DNA of 7,664 nt from Nitrospirota bacterium (GCA_021787505.1 JAJYLU010000067.1:1-7664), one strand, 5' to 3'. Counted from the stretch's first letter, positions 1-6,072 are shown. Notes: generated by a model from the letters alone, not told the origin. A program made the numbers and translations.

Positions 1-2177
1 AAGGGATTGTGACTTCCGGCCCCTTGCGCGTAAAGGGAAGTATGACCGGTTCTCTTCCCGAGGTCTCGGGTTCGGTAAGGCTCAAGAACGGCTCGGTCAA
101 TGCCGATGATCTGGATATCAGAAATGTTGACGGGAGGATGACGTTCTCTTCCGGCAGGGAGATGTCGGCCGATATGGATGTCTCCGCGTCGCTCGAGAAG
201 GTCGCCGGACATCGCTTGCCGAAGGCTGCGGACGCGCGGCTTTCCCTGTCGGCTCATGGCCAGCGCCGAAATGTCACGTTGTCTGCCGGTCTTACTGCCC
301 TGCCTTTCGTCATTGAGATCGGCGGTAACGGGAACGCTTCCCTGGGGGATCTCCGCGTTTCGCTGGACGGGACGCTCCAGGGGAAGAATTTTTTGGGGAA
401 AAGTTCTTTTCAGATGGCAAAGATCGAATATAAAGATTATCAGCTGAAGAGCCTTAAGGGTGCAGTCGTGATTGGATACGTCGGCCGTGTCCTTACGATA
501 GGATCGCCCGAGATCAAAACGGACATTTTTTCGTTCGGGGCAGAATCGGTGCATGTGAAGCCGCTTGGTCCCAGGGAGGGCCTTCTGTTTGAGGCAAAAG
601 GGCTGAACGCGACATATCAATCCGAAAAGGCGGCGCTGAAAGGGTTGGCTTTTTCCGGCAGGCTGCATACGGCCGGTAGCATGTCGGGCGACTTCGAATT
701 TTCGCTTGCGGAAGCGACCTTCCGGGGCGCTGCCGCCAAAGGAATCTCGGGAAAGGCGAGTTTTTCGGACAAGAAATTCTCTCTCGATGTCCCCCGTGCC
801 GGTATCGCAGGGGGCAGGATAAGCATCGTCGCCGAGGGGCCTGCTTCCGGGGGCCCTTTCCCGGTGAAGGCGGAAATGATTGCGGAGCATCTGGACATCG
901 GGGAACTCGTGCGCCCTTTAATGAAAGAGAAGCCCGCTTACAGGATATCGGGAGATGCGGAAAAGGCGGTATTCTCCGGGACGATCGACTCGGCTGAATC
1001 GCTTCACGGGAAGCTCACGACCGACCTCCGGAAGGTTTCTGTGCTGGATGAAAAGACGAAACGCCGGCCGCTGAAGGACGCGACATTGCGGTCTGAAGTC
1101 GAGTTTCAGGGCGATACCTGCAGCTTCACTGCAGACGCATCCGCAGGGAAGGTCGGGGCAGCATTCACCGGCACTGCAAGGGATTTCCTCGGGGAAGGGC
1201 GTTCTGTTCATCTTCAGGCACACCTTGCGGAGACTCCTGCAACGGAAATAAGGAACGCTTTCTGGGACATCTTCCCCGATGCGCTTCTCTATTCCGGCAT
1301 GGAGGGTTCCCTGTCATCGGACTTGCGAGTCGATTATCAAAAAGGGGGCATCGTCTTAGACGGAGATCTCCGTCTGAAGGAATTCACGCTTACAGGCGAA
1401 AACGATGAGTATTCAGTAGGACCCGTCAACGGGACTGTTCCGATTGTCTATGGTCATGCCGGCGAGGGGATGCCTCCCGGGATGCCTTCATTTGAACGCG
1501 CCGACTTCGACAAGCTGAAAAAGTCTTATGCTGCAGAATTTCCCGCGGACGGCTACCGGAGAATCAATGTCGGGTCCTTCAGATACGGGTTCAGGCTCCT
1601 CAGGGACATCACCGTCTGGGTGAAGAAGGAGAAAGGCGGTTTGAAGATAGGGAGGTTTAGTGCTAACATATTTGACGGAAGGCTGGGCGGATCGGCAGTT
1701 GTAGACCTTACCGGTGGGCTCCGTTACCGGGCCGGTTTTGCGCTGCATGGCCTGAGTCTTACGCGGCTCTGCGATGACATTGAAACCATCAAAGGGTACA
1801 TAAGCGGCAAGGTCGACGGGGTCGGCATGGTGGTAGGCTCGGGCGCGGACCTTCGGCAACTCATCGGCAAGACCGATTTCTGGACCTACAGCACGAAAGA
1901 CGAAGAGACAAAAGTCAGCAGGGAATTTCTTCAAAAGATAGGAGGACCTTCCCTGAAGGCATATGTTGGAGACAGACGCTTTGACAAAGGAGAGATGATT
2001 CTCTATCTCCAAAATGGGTTCGTCATATTCCGGAAACTCGAGATATCGCATAAGAACTTTTTAGGCATGCAGGACCTTTCGGTGGAGGTCGCCCCGCTCA
2101 GCAACAAGATTTCGCTTGATGACCTTATGTGGTCGATCGTGGAGGCCGCAAGCAGGGCGGGGAAGAAAGGGCAATAA
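1..2177 (+). CDS. AsmA/YdbH-like intermembrane lipid-transport protein, C-terminal part (5' end outside window)
   Basis: The frame is open from base 3, with no stop before the window edge, so the real start lies upstream; the GTG at base 9 is only an internal valine. The visible 724 residues are low-complexity beta-rich repeats (alternating Gly, Val, Ser and charged residues, such as GKLTTDLRKVSV and DGDLRLKEFTLTG), with almost no Cys and no membrane helix. This is typical of the elongated periplasmic groove of AsmA-like proteins. The C-terminal part (around bases 1660-1860: FDGRLGGSAVVDLTGGLRY, then GYISGKVDGVGMVVGSGADL) resembles the conserved AsmA/YdbH end domain. The chain ends with a short amphipathic helix and tandem stops TAATAA. 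E. coli YdbH (about 880 residues) bridges inner and outer membrane for phospholipid movement with YnbE and YdbL. The DUF1318/YdbL-like gene directly downstream supports YdbH over TamB or YhdP. Family assignment is by pattern; the specific subfamily is inferred. Confidence 0.75.
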   Translation, partial: GIVTSGPLRVKGSMTGSLPEVSGSVRLKNGSVNADDLDIRNVDGRMTFSSGREMSADMDVSASLEKVAGHRLPKAADARLSLSAHGQRRNVTLSAGLTALPFVIEIGGNGNASLGDLRVSLDGTLQGKNFLGKSSFQMAKIEYKDYQLKSLKGAVVIGYVGRVLTIGSPEIKTDIFSFGAESVHVKPLGPREGLLFEAKGLNATYQSEKAALKGLAFSGRLHTAGSMSGDFEFSLAEATFRGAAAKGISGKASFSDKKFSLDVPRAGIAGGRISIVAEGPASGGPFPVKAEMIAEHLDIGELVRPLMKEKPAYRISGDAEKAVFSGTIDSAESLHGKLTTDLRKVSVLDEKTKRRPLKDATLRSEVEFQGDTCSFTADASAGKVGAAFTGTARDFLGEGRSVHLQAHLAETPATEIRNAFWDIFPDALLYSGMEGSLSSDLRVDYQKGGIVLDGDLRLKEFTLTGENDEYSVGPVNGTVPIVYGHAGEGMPPGMPSFERADFDKLKKSYAAEFPADGYRRINVGSFRYGFRLLRDITVWVKKEKGGLKIGRFSANIFDGRLGGSAVVDLTGGLRYRAGFALHGLSLTRLCDDIETIKGYISGKVDGVGMVVGSGADLRQLIGKTDFWTYSTKDEETKVSREFLQKIGGPSLKAYVGDRRFDKGEMILYLQNGFVIFRKLEISHKNFLGMQDLSVEVAPLSNKISLDDLMWSIVEAASRAGKKGQ

Positions 2178-2201
2178 TAAAAGCATGGAAGAGTCGCAGT
2201 A

Positions 2202-2219
2202 CGTTATACGGAAATAACG
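2202..2219 (+). repeat. Intercistronic 6-bp hairpin before the DUF1318 gene
   Basis: A perfect inverted repeat (CGTTAT, 6-base loop, ATAACG) ends two bases before the ribosome binding site AAAGGAGGA at 2221-2229. It has no T-tract, so it is not a terminator. It may only mark an RNA processing or stabilising site between two co-transcribed genes. It is short and AT-rich enough to be chance. Confidence 0.3.
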
Positions 2220-2236
2220 CAAAGGAGGATGAAACG

Positions 2237-2872
2237 ATGAAGAAGAGGGTCAGGCTGATCGCGTCCGCATTGTTGCTTATGGCCGCAGCATGCGCAGTCA
2301 TTACGGTGAATATCTATTTCCCGGAAAAAGACGTGAAAGAGGCATACAAGGAGCTCGAAAAAGAACTGATGACCCCCGGCGAGAAGCCGGAAGAGAAGAA
2401 GCCAGCGACAAGTCCGGAGGAAAAGGCCAAACCCGAAAGCTCGATACGGTTCGATCTGGTCGCTACAGCGTATGCGCAGGAAGCCGGCCTCGCAGAGAAG
2501 ATCGCAGACCTGGTAAAGAAGATGCCTGACGTGGTGAACGCATACAGGGAGATGGGGGCAAGGATTGCAGACACCGACAGGCTGAGAGATTCCGGCGCGG
2601 TCGGTGAGGCCAGTGACGGGCTACTGGTCCCGCGCGAAAAAACCCTCTCTCCGGCCGACAGCAAGATCGTCGGGATGGAGAACGAAAACAGGAGGACGGT
2701 AATAGGGGGGATGGCGAAGGCGATTGTAAGGATCAACAGGCTCCCTGAAACTCCCGACAATCTCAAGCAGGTGACGCCGCAGGCAGCGGATCAGTTCGCG
2801 GCGATCAGGAGGGATGCGGCGAAAAAGGGGTGGTGGATACAAATGCCGGACGGGAACTGGAGAAAGAAATAA
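2237..2872 (+). CDS. DUF1318 (YdbL-family) lipoprotein with YnbE-like N-terminus
   Basis: A 211-residue exported protein. The ATG at 2237 is chosen over in-frame ATG 2129 because AAAGGAGGA (2221-2229) lies 7 bases upstream and a signal peptide starts there; 2129 lies inside the preceding gene. Residues 1-18 are a signal peptide (KKRVR, then a hydrophobic run) ending MAAAC, so Cys19 is a likely lipidation site, although Ala at -3 is a weak lipobox. Residues 21-45 (VITVNIYFPEKDVKEAYKEL) recall the ITINMNVKI strand of YnbE. Residues 45-68 are a charged Pro/Lys/Glu linker. Residues 84-211 match DUF1318/YdbL: GAVGEASDGLLVPRE (near 120-134), LSPADSKIVGMENENRR (137-153) and the terminal GWWIQMPDGNWRKK, comparable to the YdbL ending. 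In E. coli, YdbL is a periplasmic helper of the YdbH-YnbE bridge. No separate ynbE is visible, so this protein may cover both roles; that is inference. Confidence 0.8.
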   Translation: MKKRVRLIASALLLMAAACAVITVNIYFPEKDVKEAYKELEKELMTPGEKPEEKKPATSPEEKAKPESSIRFDLVATAYAQEAGLAEKIADLVKKMPDVVNAYREMGARIADTDRLRDSGAVGEASDGLLVPREKTLSPADSKIVGMENENRRTVIGGMAKAIVRINRLPETPDNLKQVTPQAADQFAAIRRDAAKKGWWIQMPDGNWRKK

Positions 2873-2880
2873 AGGAGAAG

Positions 2881-2919
2881 GAATTGGCCGGCCGAATGAC
2901 GACTGTGCCGGCCGAATTC
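2881..2919. repeat. GC-rich inverted repeat after the DUF1318 gene
   Basis: Arms GAATTGGCCGGC (2881-2892) and GCCGGCCGAATTC (2907-2919) pair over 12 bp with a single bulged G and a 14-base loop. The same segment holds an 11-base direct repeat, GCCGGCCGAAT, at 2887-2897 and 2907-2917. It starts 9 bases after the stop of the DUF1318 gene, where a transcript end is expected. No T-tract follows on either strand, so it is not a classical intrinsic terminator. It could be a 3' stabilising hairpin or a bidirectional barrier between the convergent genes. A weaker CCGCC/GGCGG hairpin lies at 2936-2956. Confidence 0.55.
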
Positions 2920-2975
2920 AGCAAGAGATTGCAGACCGCCATGAAAGGGCAGGCGGCATAAATATTCCGGAGCGG

Positions 2976-3347
2976 CTAAACGTACTGGATGGAGACTTCG
3001 TAGACTATCGCGGAGTGGCTTGAAGCAGGACTATCGCCTTCGCAGCAGAGTTCTCCCTTTGCCACCTGTTTGCGTTTTCCGATCATTGTCGTGATCACCG
3101 GACTGAGATCGAAGCCACCGTCAAGACAGTCTTTGCTCAGACAGTCGACCCGAAAAAAAGCATAGCTGCTCGGGAAGAAATTGACCGTACGGGATAGCGA
3201 TTTCTTTATCCCCTTCTGGTTGTACATCATATTGACGACGATCTGGGCAACCTCGGGATATTGCGTCGCGACAAGGCCGGCGTCAACTCTCTGTTTCTGT
3301 CTTTCTGTCCTCGTGGCGTTCTTTCTGCTGTTCCTGGTGTTGTTCAT
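2976..3347 (-). CDS. Conserved hypothetical protein downstream of csp
   Basis: A 123-residue cytosolic-looking protein with no signal peptide and no membrane helix. The first 20 residues are strongly basic and polar (NNTRNSRKNATRTERQKQR), which would suit nucleic-acid contact. The core has the composition of a folded domain (VATQYPEVAQIVVNMMYNQ at 26-44; RTVNFFPSSYAFFRVDCL at 53-70; AIVYEVSIQY at 113-122). Four cysteines sit as C69, C74, C101 and C102, a possible metal or disulfide set. ATG 3347 has GGAGG at 3351-3355, only 3 bases away, an unusually short spacing; no other start is available upstream. It lies 52 bases after csp with a terminator-like hairpin between them. I recall similar proteins beside cold-shock genes, but no assigned function. 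Ribosome- or RNA-related work is only a guess. Confidence 0.7.
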   Translation of the reverse strand: MNNTRNSRKNATRTERQKQRVDAGLVATQYPEVAQIVVNMMYNQKGIKKSLSRTVNFFPSSYAFFRVDCLSKDCLDGGFDLSPVITTMIGKRKQVAKGELCCEGDSPASSHSAIVYEVSIQYV

Positions 3348-3360
3348 TTTCCTCCAAATG

Positions 3361-3390
3361 AAAAGGCCCCCTCCGGAGGGAGAGGGCCTT
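3361..3390 (-). terminator. Intrinsic terminator-like hairpin between csp and the downstream gene
   Basis: Read on the minus strand, AAGGCCC (3390-3384) pairs with GGGCCTT (3369-3363). Between them is CCTCCGGAGG, which can extend the stem past a short bulge. The 3' arm runs into TTTT, then CATTT. It begins 9 bases after the csp stop (3400-3402) and ends just before the ribosome binding site of the next gene. This fits an intrinsic terminator that ends most csp transcripts and lets some through. Confidence 0.65.
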
Positions 3391-3399
3391 CCCGACTAA

Positions 3400-3600
3400 T
3401 TACAGTTTGACCACATTGATCGCTTTGGGACCTTTGGGGCCTTTTTCCGTATCGAAGCTGACCTTGTCACCTTCGGCCAGGCTTTTAAAGCCGTTGCCCT
3501 GGATGGATGTATGGTGGACAAACACATCGCTTCCGTCTTCGCTGGTGATGAAGCCGAAACCTTTGCTGTCGTTAAACCACTTTACAGTTCCTTGTGCCAT
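3400..3600 (-). CDS. csp: Cold-shock protein (CspA family)
   Basis: A 66-residue single cold-shock domain, the usual length for CspA-type proteins. RNP1 is KGFGFI (13-18) and RNP2 is VFVHH (26-30). The aromatic residues that stack on single-stranded nucleic acid are present: W8, F15, F17, F27 and H29. The N-terminus [11 protein letters not shown] is standard for the family. AAGGAGGT (3608-3615) sits 7 bases before the ATG. These proteins bind single-stranded RNA and DNA, melt mRNA hairpins and can act as transcription antiterminators. The gene is preceded by a leader with an intrinsic terminator and followed by another, which points to control at the RNA level. Whether it is cold-induced cannot be read from sequence. 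Confidence 0.97.
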   Translation of the reverse strand: MAQGTVKWFNDSKGFGFITSEDGSDVFVHHTSIQGNGFKSLAEGDKVSFDTEKGPKGPKAINVVKL

Positions 3601-3645
3601 TTCTTTTACCTCCTTCTCTGTAAACTGAAATCTCAGAAGGCCTCA

Positions 3646-3684
3646 AGAAAAAAAGGCCACAAAGTCAAAAGTCTTTGTGGCCTT
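3646..3684 (-). terminator. Intrinsic terminator in the csp 5' leader (attenuator candidate)
   Basis: On the minus strand, AAGGCCACAAAG (3684-3673) and CTTTGTGGCCTT (3664-3653) form a perfect 12-bp stem with an 8-base loop. They are followed at once by TTTTT, then CTT. This is a textbook Rho-independent terminator, but it lies between the predicted csp promoter and the csp start codon, about 27-58 bases into the transcript. A downstream GAGGCCTT (3636-3643) could compete for the 5' arm. It could instead end a short independent RNA. Confidence 0.8.
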
Positions 3685-3717
3685 CGCAATCGCAAAAACT
3701 TCTAAAATTCTATAATT

Positions 3718-3746
3718 AGAATATCATATCCGGCGGAGTTAGTCAA
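3718..3746 (-). promoter_or_regulatory. Sigma70-like promoter of csp
   Basis: On the minus strand, TTGACT (3746-3741) is separated by 17 bases from TATTCT (3723-3718). Transcription would start near 3710, giving a leader of about 110 bases, long as is common for csp genes. A perfect inverted repeat, ATTCTA-4-TAGAAT (3707-3722), covers the -10 and start region and could be an operator. Confidence 0.6.
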
Positions 3747-3975
3747 GGAAAATGCACCGGTCAGCGCTGCCTCCCGGCAGTCCAATTCTCCGCATATTTT
3801 CTTTCAGGGCGACACCTCAGCCATCCTTCGTCGCAACAGAATCGATAAGGTCCCGCCCGTTCAAGAGGCGAAGGCATGCGCTAGCCCAGACAGTCGGCCG
3901 CAACCTTTCAACTTGATCACATTAGTGTCCTCCGGTCTGAATGCTCAGCCCGTTCTGACCTCTGCAATTTCTCTC
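3747..3975. other. Intergenic stretch without a convincing gene
   Basis: Together with the csp leader, this forms the 375-base gap between csp and the split-Soret-like gene. I see no RNA gene, known protein remnant or classical terminator. Minor items: a small hairpin CTGCC-4-GGCAG (3767-3780); an imperfect stem GGTCTGAA/TTCTGACC at 3934-3960 without a T-tract, which might weakly end the redox operon; and a minus-strand GTG ORF of 19 codons (3920-3861) behind GGAGG (3929-3933). Confidence 0.5.
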
Positions 3976-4827
3976 TTAGAGACCTACGCCAAACCTTCCT
4001 TTGAGTATGCCAACTCCCGAACCGAATGGGCCGGGCGCAGGTACCTTATCGCCATGACAATCGCTACAGTTGTTTTGAGAAGTGATATGGTTGGCGAGGG
4101 ATGGGGCTTGATGCTTGGCTTCGAATTTGCCATCTTTCCACTGATTCAGGAATTCGAGTGTTTTCATGGCCATATTGGCCGCCATTCTGGCGCACCTGTC
4201 CATCTGCTGAGGGCTCAGGAACCCAACCCCCTCGGGCCCTTTGTCCTCTGCAATCCCTTCGGCTTTCATCCATTTGCCCACAGAGATATGACAGAGAATG
4301 GAATTAGCCGTACTCGTTGCCTTGAGGTCCTTATATGCTATCGCCTTGGCAGGTACAAAAGTCGGCAGCGCTGTGTCCGCATAATAATAATTGACCTCAT
4401 TGGTTATATCTTCAGCATCTTTATGGCCTGACGCGAGCGAAGCGCCAATGCCGGCACCGATCAATGTTCCGCAGGTCCCGCCCCAACCGGCTGTCCCGCC
4501 ATGTGCAAACATGATCGCCTCCATGGGAAAAGTCTTGTACGGTCCGCCCACTTTCTCCGAGAGGGTCTTCACTATTCCGCTTAAGGTTGCGTAAGCGCAG
4601 AATCCCCTGAACCAGCTATCATAAGCGATTTCACCTGCCCGTTTGATTTCCGCATCGCTCAATTTCTTATATGGCCAGGGAAGCTTCGACGGCCTCTTGC
4701 CGGCGCCCTCCACATTCGATAAGAGACCCAGTCCCCCCGAGGCCGCCATGGCGAGCCCTCCTATACCAATAGTTTTTATAAGTCCCCTTCGCGACAACTT
4801 TTCGTCAAACATCTTTCTGCCTTCCAT
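3976..4827 (-). CDS. Tat-exported split-Soret cytochrome c-like / C_GCAxxG_C_C-family redox protein
   Basis: A 283-residue protein. ATG 4827 is chosen over 4890 because AGGAGGT (4834-4840) lies 6 bases upstream and this start puts the twin-arginine motif at the N-terminus: SRRGLIK at 12-18, then a Gly/Ala-rich hydrophobic stretch to about 40. The body has the spaced cysteines of the C_GCAxxG_C_C redox family and of split-Soret cytochrome c: C77 (FCAYATLSGIV), C119 (GWGGTCGTLIGAG), C179 (ILCHISV) and C212 (RCARMAANMA). One canonical heme c site, CSDCH, is at 254-258. The characterised Desulfovibrio protein is a dimer with stacked bis-His hemes and an iron-sulfur centre. Here only one CXXCH is visible. 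Tat export suits a cofactor inserted in the cytoplasm. It sits 78 bases after the propeller gene and is probably co-transcribed with it. The electron partner and physiological role are unknown. Confidence 0.8.
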   Translation of the reverse strand: MEGRKMFDEKLSRRGLIKTIGIGGLAMAASGGLGLLSNVEGAGKRPSKLPWPYKKLSDAEIKRAGEIAYDSWFRGFCAYATLSGIVKTLSEKVGGPYKTFPMEAIMFAHGGTAGWGGTCGTLIGAGIGASLASGHKDAEDITNEVNYYYADTALPTFVPAKAIAYKDLKATSTANSILCHISVGKWMKAEGIAEDKGPEGVGFLSPQQMDRCARMAANMAMKTLEFLNQWKDGKFEAKHQAPSLANHITSQNNCSDCHGDKVPAPGPFGSGVGILKGRFGVGL

Positions 4828-4833
4828 AAGTCC

Positions 4834-4840
4834 ACCTCCT
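4834..4840 (-). promoter_or_regulatory. Ribosome binding site that fixes the split-Soret-like start
   Basis: AGGAGGT on the minus strand, 6 bases before ATG 4827, is nearly complementary to the 16S rRNA tail. The upstream in-frame ATGs at 4890 and 4887 have nothing comparable, and they would push the twin-arginine motif 21 residues inward. Confidence 0.85.
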
Positions 4841-4851
4841 AAATGGCTTTT

Positions 4852-4869
4852 CGGTTTCTTATGAAACCG
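4852..4869 (-). repeat. 7-bp hairpin in the propeller-cytochrome intercistronic gap
   Basis: On the minus strand, CGGTTTC and GAAACCG form a perfect stem around an ATAA loop, 12 bases upstream of the ribosome binding site of the split-Soret-like gene. It is followed by AAAAG rather than a T-tract, so it is not a terminator. An RNA processing or stability site that sets the ratio of the two proteins is possible. Confidence 0.4.
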
Positions 4870-4905
4870 GTTACGTAATGATTCCATCATGATTACTGAA
4901 CATCC

Positions 4906-6072
4906 TCATTCGGTAGCGGGAAATTCTCCCCCTTCCTTAATGCCGAAAAACATCGAAGACTTGCCTACGGGGATCTTTGATACCACTTCCATCTTTGCGG
5001 TGTCGATTTCGATTATCCTGTTATCTTCAGCATTGACCATATAGAAAAACTTGCCATCAGGCGTAAAATAGGAGGCGTGAGCCTGCTTCTTCCCTGTTCC
5101 TACGGAAATATTCTTCACGACTTCCTGCTTCTCTACATCGATAACAGTTACCGTGTTGTCTTTGTGCTGGATGACGAATATATACTTTCCATCCTTCGTC
5201 ATTGCGGGATGGCCCGCGCCCATGCCGGTCCGTATAGTTTTGACGACTTCGAGTTTTGAAGTGTCTATGATCGCCACCGTCCTTCCGCCCTCGTTACAGA
5301 CGAAGAAATATTTCCCGTCCCTTGTGAACTCGCCGTGATGCAGAGTTCCTTGCTCCCCGGATTCAAGAGGGATTGGAATGTCCTTCACCACCTTGTCGGT
5401 CCCGTTGTCTATCACTGTCACCGAAGTTCTTCCCCCTTTCTCCGCTTCGTTCACCGCGTAAAGCAGGCTGCCGTCTTTAGACGGATGGAGGTAATGATTT
5501 GGACCGGGAAGCGGGATGATCGCTTTGATCTCTCCGGTTTTTGCGGCGATTTCCACGATGTTGTTGTTTACGTCATCAGAAGCAAAAACAAAGTCGCCGT
5601 CTTTCGACCAGTAAGGATGCCTCATCATCGCGCCTTTAAAAACTCCTTCCGGTTCTTTTCCTATTGGAATTGTCTTTGTGATCTCATCGGTAGCAGTGTC
5701 TATAAAGGAGACCTTAAGGGCGTCTTTATAGGCGACGGCGAGGGTCTTTCCGTCAGGCGACAGGGCCACCAGCATAGATATGGCCGGGAGTGCAATAGTC
5801 TTGGCGACTTCGAATTTATTGCCGTCGACAACGGTCAGCTCTTTAGAGCCTCTGTTGTTCACATAGCCTTTCCCGTTTACGGTGAATACCAGGGCGTGGG
5901 GCGTCTTGCCGGTCGGAAGGGTCTTGACGACCTTTTCAGTGTTCAGGTCAACGACAGATAGATTGTTGTCGCCTTCGCTCGTAACGAAGGCGAAGCGATC
6001 CGATGCCGTTGCAACTGAAGAAACAAGAAGCAAAACTGCGAATAACGCGCTTACGATCATCTGCTTTTTCAT
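4906..6072 (-). CDS. Periplasmic YVTN/cytochrome d1-like seven-bladed beta-propeller
   Basis: A 388-residue Sec-exported protein. Signal peptide 1-23 (KKQ, hydrophobic core, ATA|S cleavage). The mature part is seven repeats of about 45-50 residues built as VxVID..KxEVVKTI.xG, then .H....(S/T)xDGKxxFVxN, the YVTN-propeller pattern. His is found at the equivalent loop position, 6-7 residues before Asp/Asn-Gly, in six of the seven blades: H59, H152, H193, H245/H246, H288 and H332; blade 2 (near 100) lacks it. No CXXCH is present. AAGGAG (6081-6086) lies 8 bases before the ATG. Related folds include the d1 domains of NirS, NirN and NirF and many surface or binding proteins; heme d1 binding is not shown here. 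It is the first gene of the unit with the split-Soret-like protein, so a partner or chaperone role in the same redox process is a reasonable inference. Confidence 0.82.
   Translation of the reverse strand: MKKQMIVSALFAVLLLVSSVATASDRFAFVTSEGDNNLSVVDLNTEKVVKTLPTGKTPHALVFTVNGKGYVNNRGSKELTVVDGNKFEVAKTIALPAISMLVALSPDGKTLAVAYKDALKVSFIDTATDEITKTIPIGKEPEGVFKGAMMRHPYWSKDGDFVFASDDVNNNIVEIAAKTGEIKAIIPLPGPNHYLHPSKDGSLLYAVNEAEKGGRTSVTVIDNGTDKVVKDIPIPLESGEQGTLHHGEFTRDGKYFFVCNEGGRTVAIIDTSKLEVVKTIRTGMGAGHPAMTKDGKYIFVIQHKDNTVTVIDVEKQEVVKNISVGTGKKQAHASYFTPDGKFFYMVNAEDNRIIEIDTAKMEVVSKIPVGKSSMFFGIKEGGEFPATE

Noticed and set aside
1488..2051. 187-codon minus-strand frame inside the AsmA/YdbH-like gene
   Set aside because: It lies wholly opposite a well-supported coding frame, and its translation shows no recognisable domain; it is a shadow.
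2185..2217. Ten-codon leader peptide before the DUF1318 gene
   Set aside because: There is no ribosome binding site and nothing in the peptide suggests attenuation.
2129..2236. N-terminal extension of the DUF1318 protein from ATG 2129
   Set aside because: It would overlap the upstream gene by about 49 bases, lacks a ribosome binding site, and hides the signal peptide that starts at 2237.
3934..3960. Terminator for the propeller-cytochrome unit
   Set aside because: The stem is imperfect and no T-run follows on the minus strand, so it does not qualify.
3913..4431. 172-codon plus-strand frame overlapping the end of the split-Soret-like gene
   Set aside because: Its bulk is antisense to the CXXCH and cysteine motifs, and it shows no family resemblance.
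3976..4890. Longer start (ATG 4890) for the split-Soret-like gene
   Set aside because: AGGAGGT stands 6 bases before ATG 4827, and the twin-arginine motif is correctly placed only from that start.
5335..5961. 208-codon plus-strand frame opposite the propeller gene
   Set aside because: It is antisense to a clear repeat protein with signal peptide and ribosome binding site; the translation is a shadow without a domain.
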